A stretch of DNA of 64,000 bases from JAVBNF01 sp031551725 (GTDB lineage Bacteria; Bacteroidota; Bacteroidia; Bacteroidales; P3). How positions within the stretch are numbered: the first letter of the stretch is position 1; each line of letters opens with the position of its first letter. Made by a program: the position numbers and the translations under genes. The DNA lies in the NCBI GenBank assembly GCA_031551725.1, contig JAVBNF010000010.1, positions 1-64,000 of the forward strand. The letters are read 5' to 3'. A model generated the notes under the pieces. The model worked only from the letters and a program-made list of their open reading frames with translations. It was not told the DNA's origin and ran no database searches. Of this stretch, positions 51,698-60,854 are shown one piece after another.

Positions 51698-51851
51698 TTG
51701 CAAATCGATCAGGTGTGTCCGGTTCATTATTTTTATTCTCGCATATTCCGCTTCAGGAAAATGGACGCATAATGCAGAAAATACCGGTGTGAAGTCGAAA
51801 CACAGCGAACATATAAAAAATAATCTGCGAATGTTGTTGTAAAAGTGTTGA
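51698..51851. other. Intergenic remnant region
   Basis: 154 bases with no convincing gene. One plus-strand frame reads a short stretch without stops (AYSASGKWTHNAENTG...) ending at 51842, which could be the tail of a decayed gene, but I recognise nothing in it. Confidence 0.25.
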
Positions 51852-52346
51852 TTATCCTCTTTGAATATCCAAAACTTCCATGTCTTTCAACGTTTTTCCT
51901 TCAATGGAAAAACGGATGCAGGTAATATTTTTATGAAAACCGTGATTGCCGGCCGCACCGGGGTTGAGGTACATCAGATTGTATTTCTTGTCGTGCATCA
52001 CACGTAAGATATGCGAATGTCCGCAAACAAAAATATCGGGCTTTTTCAGCGCAAGCATCTGCTTGATATGGTGCGGATAATGTCCGGGATAACCGCCAAT
52101 ATGCGTCATTGCAACCTTGGCTTCTTCGCAGGTAAAGTATTTGTATTCTGAAGTATAAGCGCGAATATGGTGGTCGTCGATGTTTCCGAAAACAGCAACC
52201 AATGGCTTGAATTGAGCTAATTGTTCGAGTGTTTCCATATTTCCGAAATCACCGGCATGCCAAATCTGGTCTACGTCTTTGAAAAATTCAAAAACGCGCG
52301 GATGCATACTTGCATGCGTGTCGGAAAGAAGCCCAATGCGCGTCAT
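51852..52346 (-). CDS. YfcE/MJ0936-type metallophosphoesterase
   Basis: 164 residues. Metal-binding motifs in order: LLSDTHAS, HAGDFGNME, FGNIDDH, THIGGYPGHYP and CGHSHILRV. This is the small calcineurin-like phosphodiesterase family related to YfcE. It starts two bases after the stop of the DUF4293 gene and is probably co-transcribed with it. The physiological substrate is not evident. Confidence 0.92.
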   Translation of the reverse strand: MTRIGLLSDTHASMHPRVFEFFKDVDQIWHAGDFGNMETLEQLAQFKPLVAVFGNIDDHHIRAYTSEYKYFTCEEAKVAMTHIGGYPGHYPHHIKQMLALKKPDIFVCGHSHILRVMHDKKYNLMYLNPGAAGNHGFHKNITCIRFSIEGKTLKDMEVLDIQRG

Positions 52347-52347
52347 T

Positions 52348-52809
52348 TTAGCGCAAGCGGTCTAACGAACGCACCAAACTTTCGTCTTTCTTGATTGCTC
52401 GCTGTGTGAAAGAAAGCAATAATAAATTGACAAGCATAAGATAAGCCGAAACCGTATATTCCATGCTATCGGCATGCAGCATTGCAGAAAAATGATCGGC
52501 TGCAAAAAAACTTCCGCCAATGAGAAATACATTTAATAATAAAATAATCGCGCAAAGGCGATATTGCAACGGACGGTTTTTGTACATCAGGATGGTTGCA
52601 ATACTTAATACAAAGATTGCCGAAGCACCTATCGTTAAAAGGTAAAAGATGTATTTATCTTGTGTAAACTCAATACCGGTCAAACCGAATAAATGGAAAT
52701 TTACAAACGTTTCGGTGCCGATTTGGAAATTTACCAGCGTTGTAAAAGTACAAACAGCAGTTATTATTGCAACAAAAAGTAAGTAGAGAGATTGAATACG
52801 TTGGATCAT
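52348..52809 (-). CDS. DUF4293 membrane protein
   Basis: 153 residues from the ATG at 52809. MIQRIQSLYLLFVAIITAVC is the standard DUF4293 start. Four hydrophobic segments follow (about 5-25, 50-72, 78-100, 115-140). A minus-strand TACATTTG at 52824-52831 lies 14 bases upstream of this ATG and downstream of the longer possible start at 52851, so the shorter form is preferred. Function unknown. Confidence 0.85.
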   Translation of the reverse strand: MIQRIQSLYLLFVAIITAVCTFTTLVNFQIGTETFVNFHLFGLTGIEFTQDKYIFYLLTIGASAIFVLSIATILMYKNRPLQYRLCAIILLLNVFLIGGSFFAADHFSAMLHADSMEYTVSAYLMLVNLLLLSFTQRAIKKDESLVRSLDRLR

Positions 52810-52823
52810 AATTTTTTTTTCTA

Positions 52824-52869
52824 CAAATGTACATAAAATTTGTGAATTCAAAAAATTTGATTACATTTG
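52824..52869. promoter_or_regulatory. Divergent promoter pair for DUF4293 and rho
   Basis: Minus strand TACATTTG (52824-52831) serves the DUF4293 gene. Plus strand TACATTTG (52862-52869) serves rho and gives a leader of about 90 bases before the ATG at 52967, long enough for autogenous control of rho, though no structure is obvious. Confidence 0.6.
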
Positions 52870-52966
52870 CAAAACAATTGAGCGACTTTCTTCGCTCTCT
52901 ATCGTCAAAAAAAATTCCAAAGTTCTATTATTTTTATTTCTAAAACAAACACTATTAGCTTATTAC

Positions 52967-54730
52967 ATGCTTAATATTGATCAACTGAAAAGCAAACCTG
53001 TGGAGGAATTGCGTGCTATTGCATCCGGAATGGGTATCGAAAAAGCCGAAAAAATCGACAAAAAAGATTTGATTTATCAAATTTTAGACCAACAAGCCAT
53101 CATTGGAGATATGGCTACTATAAATGAAAAAACGTCAGTGAAACGCGAGCCTCGTAAGCGCCATGCTAAACCGAATGGAAGGCCGAATGCCGAAAAAGTC
53201 GAATTGGGCGCAAAAACGACAACAGAAACTTCGAAACAGGAAGTAAAAGTGGAAGAGGTGCAAGAAAAACCTGTGGTAGAGACTCCGGAAAAAAATGTTG
53301 GGCCGCAAGCGAAACCTCAAAAAACAGATCTAAACCAAAAACAACGCGGACGAAAACCGAAAACAGAGGATGTTAAAAAAGAAATACCTGCTCCTGAAGT
53401 TCAACAAGATTTGGATTTTTCTGCAGATCCCGTAGAAGAGGTGCTGTTTCCTGCAAAAAGTGACAAGAATATTGAACATCAAACCGAAAATTCTGTTCAA
53501 GAAGATCAAACAACTGCCGGAGAAACGCCGGTAGATGCAATTCAAGGAGCAAAAGGTCAAAATAATCAGCATCACAATAAACATCAACAAAAGAAAGAAG
53601 AATTCGAGTTCGACCATATTATTACGATGGAAGGTGTTTTGGAAATTATGCCGGATAACGGTTATGGTTTCTTACGCTCATCGGATTATAACTATTTGTC
53701 TTCTCCCGATGATGTTTATGTTTCGCAATCGCAAATCCGTTTGTTTGGTTTGAAAACCGGCGACACGGTTCGTGGAGGTATTCGTCCGCCGAAAGAAGGC
53801 GAAAAATATTTCCCATTAGTTCGTGTGGAAGCTATTAACGGCTGTAAACCCGATGAGGTGCGCGACCGTATCCCGTTTGATTATCTAACGCCTTTGTTTC
53901 CGCAAGAAAAATTTAACTTGACCGATAGCCCGGGTAAACCATTGTCTACCCGTGTAATTGATATGTTTACACCGATTGGAAAAGGCCAACGCGGATTGAT
54001 TGTGGCACAACCCAAAACCGGTAAAACCATGATTTTGAAAGATATTGCCAATGCAATTGCTTATAATCATCCGGAAGTGTACATGATTATTTTGCTTATT
54101 GACGAACGTCCGGAAGAGGTTACCGATATGGCCCGCAGCGTGAATGCCGAAGTAGTAGCATCTACGTTTGACGAGCCTGCCGACCGCCACGTGAAAATTG
54201 CAAATATCGTACTCGAAAAAGCAAAACGTATGGTAGAATGTGGTCACGATGTTGTGATTTTGCTTGATTCTATTACTCGTTTGGCGCGTGCATACAATAC
54301 TGTAAGTCCTGCTTCCGGCAAAGTTTTGTCGGGAGGGGTAGAAGCCAATGCACTTCAAAAACCGAAACGTTTCTTTGGCGCTGCGCGCAAAATTGAAAAC
54401 GGCGGCTCTTTAACCATTATCGCTACGGCTTTGATTGAAACCGGATCTAAAATGGATGAGGTGATTTTCGAAGAATTTAAAGGTACCGGCAACATGGAGT
54501 TGCAGCTCGACCGCCGCTTGTCCAACAAACGGATTTTCCCTGCTATCGATATTGTTTCTTCCAGCACTCGCCGCGACGATTTGTTGCAACACCAAGATAT
54601 GCTCAAACGTATCTGGATTTTGCGTAATCACTTGGCCGATATGACGCCGGTGGAAGCAATGGAATTTTTACGCGACAAAATTAAATTTACCGATACCAAC
54701 GAAGAATTTTTAGTTTCAATGAACGGATAA
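52967..54730 (+). CDS. rho: Transcription termination factor Rho
   Basis: 587 residues, against about 420 in E. coli. The N-terminal helical domain (1-47, MLNIDQLKSKPVEELRAIAS) is followed by a ~165-residue low-complexity insert rich in Lys, Glu, Gln and Pro, then the cold-shock RNA-binding domain (ITMEGVLEIMPDNGYGFLRS), Walker A (VAQPKTGKTM), STFDEPADRHVKIA, ILLDSITRLARAYN and the Q/R loops (LSGGVEANALQKPKRFFGAA, EFKGTGNMELQLDRRLSNK). Charged inserts of this kind are typical of Bacteroidota Rho. Essential helicase for factor-dependent termination. Confidence 0.97.
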   Translation: MLNIDQLKSKPVEELRAIASGMGIEKAEKIDKKDLIYQILDQQAIIGDMATINEKTSVKREPRKRHAKPNGRPNAEKVELGAKTTTETSKQEVKVEEVQEKPVVETPEKNVGPQAKPQKTDLNQKQRGRKPKTEDVKKEIPAPEVQQDLDFSADPVEEVLFPAKSDKNIEHQTENSVQEDQTTAGETPVDAIQGAKGQNNQHHNKHQQKKEEFEFDHIITMEGVLEIMPDNGYGFLRSSDYNYLSSPDDVYVSQSQIRLFGLKTGDTVRGGIRPPKEGEKYFPLVRVEAINGCKPDEVRDRIPFDYLTPLFPQEKFNLTDSPGKPLSTRVIDMFTPIGKGQRGLIVAQPKTGKTMILKDIANAIAYNHPEVYMIILLIDERPEEVTDMARSVNAEVVASTFDEPADRHVKIANIVLEKAKRMVECGHDVVILLDSITRLARAYNTVSPASGKVLSGGVEANALQKPKRFFGAARKIENGGSLTIIATALIETGSKMDEVIFEEFKGTGNMELQLDRRLSNKRIFPAIDIVSSSTRRDDLLQHQDMLKRIWILRNHLADMTPVEAMEFLRDKIKFTDTNEEFLVSMNG

Positions 54731-54732
54731 TA

Positions 54733-54792
54733 ATTTCGGATTTCGGATTACGAATTTGTAATTTGACCAATCCGAAATCCGAAATCCGAAAT
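54733..54792. repeat. Heptad inverted repeat between rho and yggS
   Basis: ATTTCGG, ATTTCGG, ATTACGA, ATTTGTA, ATTTGAC, then CAATCCG, AAATCCG, AAATCCG, AAAT: direct heptads whose second half is complementary to the first. It fills the 67-base gap and would fold into a long hairpin just after rho and five bases before the yggS ATG. Confidence 0.85.
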
Positions 54793-54797
54793 AAAAA

Positions 54798-55508
54798 ATG
54801 ACTCCTTACCAATCCGAAATACTGTCAAACTTATCTGCCGCCCGTTTCGACGTGGAAAAGGCTTGTCTTGCTGCCGGACGTCAACCGTCGGATGTAAAGA
54901 TTTTGCTTGCGACGAAAACCGTTGCGGCCGAAAATGTTCGTGTGGTGATTGAGCAAGGGAAAGCTCTTTTAGTTGGAGAAAACCGTATTCAAGAATTGGT
55001 GCAGAAATCACAAGCCTTGTCGGATTTGCAATATGAACGCCATTTTATCGGGCATTTGCAAACCAATAAAATCAAAGAGGCTATAAAATACGCATCTTGT
55101 ATTCAATCTGTCGATCGTATAGATTTGGTTGAAAAATTAGACCAACAGCTTCAAAAAGAGGGCAGGCAAATAGATATTTTTGTACAGGTAAATACTTCTT
55201 TTGAAGAAAGTAAATTCGGTATGGAGCCCGATTTGGCGAAAGATTTTGTGAAAAAAATAGGTGCTTACGATACTTTGAGAATTCGTGGATTTATGACGAT
55301 TGGTCTGTTTTCGGACGATGAAGCGGCAGTTCGTCGTTCCTACGTGCGCTTGCGCGAAATCCGTGATGAGATTATCGGAGAAGGCATTGTAGATACACAA
55401 GCCAATCAACTGTCAATGGGTATGAGCGGCGACTTTGCTTTGGCTATTGCCGAGGGCGCAACCATGGTCCGTTTGGGAACTACTGTTTTTGGAAAAAGAG
55501 TATACTAA
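54798..55508 (+). CDS. YggS-family PLP homeostasis protein
   Basis: 236 residues. ILLATKTVAAENVRVVIEQG carries the PLP lysine; VGENRIQELVQK, HFIGHLQTNKIKEAIKYA, IQSVDRIDLVEKL, VNTSFEESKFGM and LSMGMSGDFALAIAEGATMV are the family signatures. A cytoplasmic single-domain alanine-racemase-fold protein that buffers pyridoxal phosphate. It ends with a four-base overlap with the convergent gene. Confidence 0.95.
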   Translation: MTPYQSEILSNLSAARFDVEKACLAAGRQPSDVKILLATKTVAAENVRVVIEQGKALLVGENRIQELVQKSQALSDLQYERHFIGHLQTNKIKEAIKYASCIQSVDRIDLVEKLDQQLQKEGRQIDIFVQVNTSFEESKFGMEPDLAKDFVKKIGAYDTLRIRGFMTIGLFSDDEAAVRRSYVRLREIRDEIIGEGIVDTQANQLSMGMSGDFALAIAEGATMVRLGTTVFGKRVY

Positions 55509-56104
55509 TGTATATCTGTGGCCACAATCACACCGTAAAGAATTCCTAAGAAAATACCGGAACCGACACCAAAATTCAACCATACTCGGCGAGATTTGAT
55601 GCGGTGGGCTTCGTCAATATATCCTTGGTAATACAGGCGGTCTTCGGTTAAATCCCGACCGGGATTTCCTAAATTTTCAATGCGTGGTACTGTTGCCGAT
55701 GCCGGAATTGCAAGGCCTGCGCCGAATACCGGACAAATAGCAGATAATACAAAAGTGCCCGTTGCAGGAACTTTGTATTTTGTATAATATTTACGGGCAT
55801 CCATTTTTCCTTTCAAAAACATATCGCCAGAATAAAAACCATCAGCAGAATCAGGCATTGATAAATCGGCGTATGTTAAAGTGCCGAGTGGGCGAATAGT
55901 ATCATATTTGAATAACACCATATCCCTGTTTTTAAGCACAAAATTGTACTCATTGTCTGTGGTCATCCGGAACTTCGTTTCCACATTAGAGCCTTCGTAC
56001 TTATTAGGCAAAACCTTAGGCTTTCCGTTCAAATCTAAGAATGGATCCTGTGCGGAAAGTGAAATACTAATAAGAAAGAATAATAATGTAGAAAATATCC
56101 TCAT
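55505..56104 (-). CDS. Exported DUF5683-like protein
   Basis: 199 residues from the ATG at 56104 (MRIFSTLLFFLISISLSAQD), giving a signal peptide. A minus-strand TACCTTTG at 56124-56131 lies just upstream and would exclude the longer frame. Near the C-terminus is a hydrophobic hairpin (GTFVLSAICPVFGAGLAIPA ... FGVGSGIFLGILYGVIVA) like the membrane segments of DUF5683 proteins of Bacteroidota. Family tentative, function unknown. Confidence 0.6.
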   Translation of the reverse strand: MRIFSTLLFFLISISLSAQDPFLDLNGKPKVLPNKYEGSNVETKFRMTTDNEYNFVLKNRDMVLFKYDTIRPLGTLTYADLSMPDSADGFYSGDMFLKGKMDARKYYTKYKVPATGTFVLSAICPVFGAGLAIPASATVPRIENLGNPGRDLTEDRLYYQGYIDEAHRIKSRRVWLNFGVGSGIFLGILYGVIVATDIH

Positions 56105-56210
56105 GAAATACCTATAATTCTTACAAAGGTAAGAAAAAAAAATCACTTATCCACTTTTTGCGCTTGCTTTTTTTAACGATGTAATGTTAATAGTGTTGAA
56201 CAATAATAAA

Positions 56211-56804
56211 TTAAAGTAATCCGGTTTGGATATATAATATAATTTGTTCAATTTCAAAATCCTCCGGATTTTCGTAAGGATTGTATTTGGTTTTCAGGTT
56301 AAAACCGAATATTCGGGCAAAACTTTGGTAAAAAAAAGCCCGGAAGTTTCCACGCAGGTCTTGCACTAAGGCGTACGAAGTTGATCCTGTTTCCCGGTCG
56401 ATTAGTTTTATTAAAATTCGACCTTGCGAAAAAGTTAATTTTTTTAATTCGCTTTCAAATTCATTTTTGATATCAACTTCTGCTTTTTGCATGATCTTTT
56501 TACGTTCTTTTTCAGAAGGTGTTTTTGCTAAAATAGAATCGTAATATGCCAATCGTTCACCGGCCATTTTTGCATAAGGATATGCTTTTTTGATATTATG
56601 TACCAGCCTTAAAAAGCGTTTCCGTTCTACATCGGTAGGACGTTTTCCTTTGACAGTTGTTTCCGGAAGCCCAATAAAAGGGATTGTGTCACCATCAATA
56701 ATAATCATACGAACTACATAGCCTTTTCCAGGAACAGGAATTTGAGCTTGCAGTTTGAAAATGCAAAATGTAAATAAAATTATATAAACAAAGCGTTTGC
56801 TCAT
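56211..56804 (-). CDS. DUF4294 exported protein
   Basis: 197 residues with a signal peptide (MSKRFVYIILFTFCIFKLQA). VRMIIIDGDTIPFIGLPETT, RKRFLRLVHNIKKAYPYAKM and ILIKLIDRETGSTSY are the DUF4294 text, a family confined to Bacteroidota and of unknown function. A 36-base gap separates it from fabH upstream on the same strand, so it may be the last gene of the yceD-rpmF-plsX-fabH transcript. Confidence 0.88.
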   Translation of the reverse strand: MSKRFVYIILFTFCIFKLQAQIPVPGKGYVVRMIIIDGDTIPFIGLPETTVKGKRPTDVERKRFLRLVHNIKKAYPYAKMAGERLAYYDSILAKTPSEKERKKIMQKAEVDIKNEFESELKKLTFSQGRILIKLIDRETGSTSYALVQDLRGNFRAFFYQSFARIFGFNLKTKYNPYENPEDFEIEQIILYIQTGLL

Positions 56805-56840
56805 GATTACTAAACAAACACGATTAGGGAAAAGTTCAAT

Positions 56841-57830
56841 TTAATAGGCCCACTTCACCCAAATAGCCCCCCATGTGAAACCTGCGCCAAAGGCTGCGAG
56901 AATGATATCATCGCCTTTTTTAAGCTGCGATTCCCATTCCCAAAGCAAGAGCGGAAGCGTTGCGGCGGTTGTGTTTCCGTATTTCTGGATGTTAATCATC
57001 ACTTTTTCGGTTGATAACTCCATACGGTTGGCAACAGCATCAATGATTCGCAGATTTGCCTGATGCGGAGCGAGCCATGTTTCTTCAGGTTTGAGATTAT
57101 TACGTTTCATCACATCCACCGCAACATCGGCCATTTTTGTTACCGCCCATTTGAAAACGGCTTGACCTTCTTGGTAAATAAAATGTTCTCTATTGTCGAT
57201 TGTTTCGTAGGATGCGGGTTTGAGCGATCCGCCGGCTTTCATGTGCAGGTGTACTCTTCCAACGCCGTCGGATTTCAATTCTTCATCCAAAACACCAACT
57301 TCTTCAAAGGTAGGCTCCAATAAAACGGCCGCCGCTCCATCACCAAAGATCGGGCAAGTGGCGCGGTCTTGATAATCAGTGATAGATGACATTTTTTCGG
57401 CGCCTATCAAGATTATTTTTTTGTATTTACCAGATTCGATAAATTTCGAAGCGGTAGATAATCCATATAAAAATCCGGAACAACCGGCATTTAAATCAAA
57501 ACAAAAAGCATTGCGGATGTTTAATTTATCGGCCACAATGCAGGCTGTGGACGGGAAAGCCATATCGGGCGTTACCGTACTACAGATAATTAGGTCGATG
57601 TCTTCCGGTTTTAAATTCTTTTTAACCATTAGCTTACGAACAGCCTCCGCCGCTAAGTCCGACGTTGCCTTTCCTTTTTCGCGTAAAATACGGCGTTCTT
57701 CAATTCCAATACGGGTCATGATCCATTCGTTGGACGTATCGACCATTTTGCTCAATTCGTCATTCGTGAGGATATAATCGGGAAGATAAGCATCCACACC
57801 CGTTATGGCGGCTCTTATTTTATTTGTCAT
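56841..57830 (-). CDS. fabH: Beta-ketoacyl-ACP synthase III
   Basis: 329 residues, normal length. Catalytic Cys117 (FDLNAGCSGFLYGL), His (WLAPHQANLRI, about 257) and Asn (KYGNTTAATLPLLL, about 287) are all in place. It starts type II fatty acid synthesis by condensing acyl-CoA with malonyl-ACP. It overlaps the end of plsX by four bases. Confidence 0.97.
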   Translation of the reverse strand: MTNKIRAAITGVDAYLPDYILTNDELSKMVDTSNEWIMTRIGIEERRILREKGKATSDLAAEAVRKLMVKKNLKPEDIDLIICSTVTPDMAFPSTACIVADKLNIRNAFCFDLNAGCSGFLYGLSTASKFIESGKYKKIILIGAEKMSSITDYQDRATCPIFGDGAAAVLLEPTFEEVGVLDEELKSDGVGRVHLHMKAGGSLKPASYETIDNREHFIYQEGQAVFKWAVTKMADVAVDVMKRNNLKPEETWLAPHQANLRIIDAVANRMELSTEKVMINIQKYGNTTAATLPLLLWEWESQLKKGDDIILAAFGAGFTWGAIWVKWAY

Positions 57831-58789
57831 GATTTGGTTGCTGAATTAGCAAAAGCAGTTTCGATTTTTTGTGTCAATTGATTTTCAAACATTCTTTTAC
57901 CAAGTAAAATCATGTTTTGAATAGCCGTTGCACTCGAAATGCCGTGCCCGAGAATGACAGGAGCGGCAATACCCAAAATAGGACTTCCGCCTGAAATCTC
58001 GTAATTAAATAAGCTGAAATAAGAATCTAAATTATTTCGTTTGTATAACAATCTGTAAGTAGCTTCGATTTGTTTGGTGACAATGTTTCCCACAAATCCG
58101 TCGCAAACGAAAACGTCTGCCGAATCGCGGTAGAGGTCGCGGGTTTCTAAGTTTCCGATAAAATTAAAATCAATCGAATTTTTCATTATTGAAAAAGCGG
58201 ACTGGCATTGGATGTTTCCTTTTCCGTCTTCGTGGCCGATATTGAGCAATGCCACACGCGGATTGCTGGTGTTGAAAACAGCTTCAGTATAAACTTTCCC
58301 TAAAATGCCGTATTGATAGAGCACTTCGGGTTTTGCATCGGGATTTGTTCCAATGTCTAACAGCAAGCTGTATCCTCCCGGTTCTTTTGGGATTTCGGCT
58401 GCAACGCATGGGCGGATGATGCCTTTACTTAATCCGATATATTGCATGGCAGCAACCATTAAAGCCCCCGAATTTCCTGCACTCGCAAAAATATCAAGTT
58501 CTTTGTTTTTTAGCATTTTCATGCCGATGCACATGCTTGCATCCGGTTTGCTTTGGATGGCTTGTACCGGTTTCTCTTCCATTTCGATGATTTCCGGAGC
58601 ATCTACAATCTCAAAAATATCGGGATTTGCTTGATGTTTAGATAGTTCGGAAAGAATAAGCGACCTCGGACCGATTAAAATAATCTTATCCAACGCCGCT
58701 ATTTTGTCGAGAGCCTTTACGGCACCCTCAATAGTCGCAACAGGGGCGAAGTCGCCGCCCATTACATCTAATCCTATTCTCATTTTCAA
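57827..58789 (-). CDS. plsX: Phosphate acyltransferase PlsX
   Basis: 320 residues. The start MRIGLDVMGGDFAPVATIEG and SAGNSGALMVAAMQYIGLSK are diagnostic. It converts acyl-ACP to acyl-phosphate, the first step of phospholipid synthesis with PlsY. Part of the widely conserved yceD-rpmF-plsX-fabH cluster. It starts 25 bases after the rpmF stop. Confidence 0.97.
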   Translation of the reverse strand: MKMRIGLDVMGGDFAPVATIEGAVKALDKIAALDKIILIGPRSLILSELSKHQANPDIFEIVDAPEIIEMEEKPVQAIQSKPDASMCIGMKMLKNKELDIFASAGNSGALMVAAMQYIGLSKGIIRPCVAAEIPKEPGGYSLLLDIGTNPDAKPEVLYQYGILGKVYTEAVFNTSNPRVALLNIGHEDGKGNIQCQSAFSIMKNSIDFNFIGNLETRDLYRDSADVFVCDGFVGNIVTKQIEATYRLLYKRNNLDSYFSLFNYEISGGSPILGIAAPVILGHGISSATAIQNMILLGKRMFENQLTQKIETAFANSATKS

Positions 58790-58814
58790 CGGTTTACGTC
58801 CGTAAAACGGCTCG

Positions 58815-58994
58815 TTATGCTGTTTTTTCGATGGCCAATTTGCCTCTGTAGTAGCCGCATTCAGGGCAAACGTGATGATACATCACAGCTGTTCCGCAAT
58901 TTGAGCAAGAAGCCAATTGAGGTGCTGTTAATTTGTCGTGAGTTCTTCTTTTTCTTGTTCTCGTTTTAGAGAATCTCCATTTAGGATTTGGCAT
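58815..58994 (-). CDS. rpmF: 50S ribosomal protein L32
   Basis: 59 residues: MPNPKWRFSKTRTRKRRTHD followed by a zinc-ribbon with Cys pairs CSNCG and CPECG, so this is the zinc-binding form of L32. Its place between yceD and plsX is the classical arrangement. Confidence 0.97.
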   Translation of the reverse strand: MPNPKWRFSKTRTRKRRTHDKLTAPQLASCSNCGTAVMYHHVCPECGYYRGKLAIEKTA

Positions 58995-59007
58995 GACTTA
59001 TTGTTTT

Positions 59008-59047
59008 TTTGTTGATTCGTTTATTTGTTGATTTGCTTATTTGTAAA
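59008..59047. repeat. 8-bp repeat between yceD and rpmF
   Basis: TTTGTTGA, TTCGTTTA, TTTGTTGA, TTTGCTTA, TTTGTAAA: an octamer-phased tract (or two 16-bp units) in the 68-base gap between yceD and rpmF. It is transcribed and within an operon of core genes. Confidence 0.7.
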
Positions 59048-59062
59048 ACAGCCAATCATATT

Positions 59063-59602
59063 TTACTTCTTAATTTTTAATTCTTTGAGAGCTTCCCATC
59101 TTGGGTCAATTTCGTCCGTTGATTGATTTTCGCCGGCTTCCATTTGTCCAAGGTGTTTGAGCATTTCGGGGTTGCAGGTGCTATTGCCGTCTGCATCATC
59201 CGGATGAACAACATGCAATGGTTTAGCCAAAGCAATCGAATCATAAATGAACGGACTCAAATCTAATTGTGTGTCATGTTCACCTAAAATCCAAACGTTG
59301 TCGTCGGAAGTATCTCCGTCTTCAAGACCGAAACGCACATAGAGCTTTTCGTCAGTGTTTACGGGGATTGCTACCGGGTCCAAGCAACGGTCGCAAGGCA
59401 GAGTTATGTTTCCCTCAAAATGCAGGTCTAATTCCAGCATTCGTTCGGTTTTGTTTAACATAATATCCACTTTTACTGCACATTCCTGGATTTCCGAATA
59501 CTCAAAAGCGTCAAAGAACGAATTCTCGATTTCGAATGTAAATTCATGGCGGCCTAAAGACAGTCCTGAAAATGCTATAATGTTGTCTTTCTGCTTTTTC
59601 AT
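59063..59602 (-). CDS. yceD: YceD-family (DUF177) protein
   Basis: 179 residues. ITLPCDRCLDPVAIPVNTDE holds the Cys pair typical of the family; the acidic C-terminal part ends IDPRWEALKELKIKK. YceD proteins accompany rpmF and are thought to aid 23S rRNA or ribosome metabolism. First gene of the rpmF-plsX-fabH transcript. A minus-strand TAACTTTG (59628-59635) lies 26 bases upstream and reaches into the stop codon of the neighbouring M20 gene. Confidence 0.9.
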   Translation of the reverse strand: MKKQKDNIIAFSGLSLGRHEFTFEIENSFFDAFEYSEIQECAVKVDIMLNKTERMLELDLHFEGNITLPCDRCLDPVAIPVNTDEKLYVRFGLEDGDTSDDNVWILGEHDTQLDLSPFIYDSIALAKPLHVVHPDDADGNSTCNPEMLKHLGQMEAGENQSTDEIDPRWEALKELKIKK

Positions 59603-59632
59603 AAAAACGTTTACAAAATCAAGTTTGCAAAG

Positions 59633-60820
59633 TTACAACTTTTTTTTCAAATGTGCAACCGCTAAATGAGCCATGAGTCCGGCGCCTATTTCCAGGGCCG
59701 CTTCATCAAGGTCGAACTCTGCGGTGTGCAGGTTGTGATTGCAGCCTTCGCCGCCTGTGCCCAGGCGGAAAAAACAGCCGGGAATTTCCTGTGCAAAGTA
59801 TGAAAAATCTTCGGCGGTCATGCGCAATTCGAGTTCTTCGACTAAATTGGCATCGCCCATAAATTCAATTGCTTGTTTGCGTGTTTGTTCGGTTAATTCA
59901 AGATTATTGAAAACAGCCGGATAGCCGTGTTCGATATGTACTTCGGCGGTTCCACCCATCGAGGCAGCAACACCGGAAGCTACGTGTTTGATTTTTTGGT
60001 GGGCTTGTGCGCGCCATTTTTCATTAAAAGTGCGAATGGTGCCCTCTAAAATTCCGGTATCGGGAATGATATTGGTGCGTCCGTTGGCTTGCATTTTTCC
60101 AAACGAAAGCACGGTTGGAACGTACGGCGGCGCACATCTGCTGACAATTTGCTGCAAGGAAACCAGTGTTTGCGCAGTCATCAGTACGGTGTCGATATTT
60201 TGATCGGGGGTGGCGCCGTGCCCACCTTTACCTTTGAGTGTGATGTAGATTTCGTCGGTAGAAGCCATGTAGGGGCCCGATTTCATGCCGATTTTGCCGG
60301 TAGGCATCTCGGGCAAGACATGCAGACCGAAAATGGCCGACGGCCGCGGGTTTTCCAGAGCGCCTTCGGCAATCATGATGTTGGCGCCGCTTCGAAAATC
60401 TTCTTCGGAAGGTTGGAAAATCAATTTTACGGTGCCTTCGAATTCGTTGCGAAGTTCGTGAAGAATTTTTGCAGCACCTAATAGACAAGCCATGTGGGCA
60501 TCGTGCCCGCAGGCGTGCATCACGCCCTCTACTTGTGAGCGATAGGTTTTGTTTCCGGCTTCGTTGATAGGCAGAGCGTCCATATCGGCACGCAAAGCGA
60601 TGCAATCGGCGTCGGGATTGAGGCCTTTGATGTGTGCAACAATTCCGGTAACGGCAATCCCCTTATTAAAAGGAATTCCGTATTCGGTTAGCTTGTTGCA
60701 GATATAATCGGCGGTTTCGAATTCTTCGGTGGATAGTTCCGGATGTGCATGCAGATGCCGGCGAATATCGCGGAGTTCGGCTTCGTAAGCCTTGGCAAGT
60801 GCTTGAATTTTTGTTTTCAT
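59633..60820 (-). CDS. M20 family amidohydrolase (N-acyl amino acid / hippurate hydrolase type)
   Basis: 395 residues from the ATG at 60820; the alternative two codons upstream is a TTG. Metal ligands are visible in VMHACGHDAHMACLLG, PSEEDFRSGANIMI and FGLHVLPEMPTGKIG, with the dimerisation domain (GKGGHGATPDQNIDTVLMTA) in the middle, as in subfamily M20D. Such enzymes remove acyl groups from amino acids. A minus-strand TACCTTTG at 60838-60845 implies a leader of about ten bases. Confidence 0.93.
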   Translation of the reverse strand: MKTKIQALAKAYEAELRDIRRHLHAHPELSTEEFETADYICNKLTEYGIPFNKGIAVTGIVAHIKGLNPDADCIALRADMDALPINEAGNKTYRSQVEGVMHACGHDAHMACLLGAAKILHELRNEFEGTVKLIFQPSEEDFRSGANIMIAEGALENPRPSAIFGLHVLPEMPTGKIGMKSGPYMASTDEIYITLKGKGGHGATPDQNIDTVLMTAQTLVSLQQIVSRCAPPYVPTVLSFGKMQANGRTNIIPDTGILEGTIRTFNEKWRAQAHQKIKHVASGVAASMGGTAEVHIEHGYPAVFNNLELTEQTRKQAIEFMGDANLVEELELRMTAEDFSYFAQEIPGCFFRLGTGGEGCNHNLHTAEFDLDEAALEIGAGLMAHLAVAHLKKKL

Positions 60821-60854
60821 GATCAAAATACTTGGAACAAAGGTACAAAAAATA

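Noticed and set aside
51698..51842. Short plus-strand frame after the second barrel gene
   Set aside because: No start codon in a good context and no recognisable homology; kept only as a possible remnant.
52810..52851. N-terminal extension of the DUF4293 protein
   Set aside because: The extension lies across and upstream of the promoter box at 52824-52831, and the family begins at MIQRIQ.
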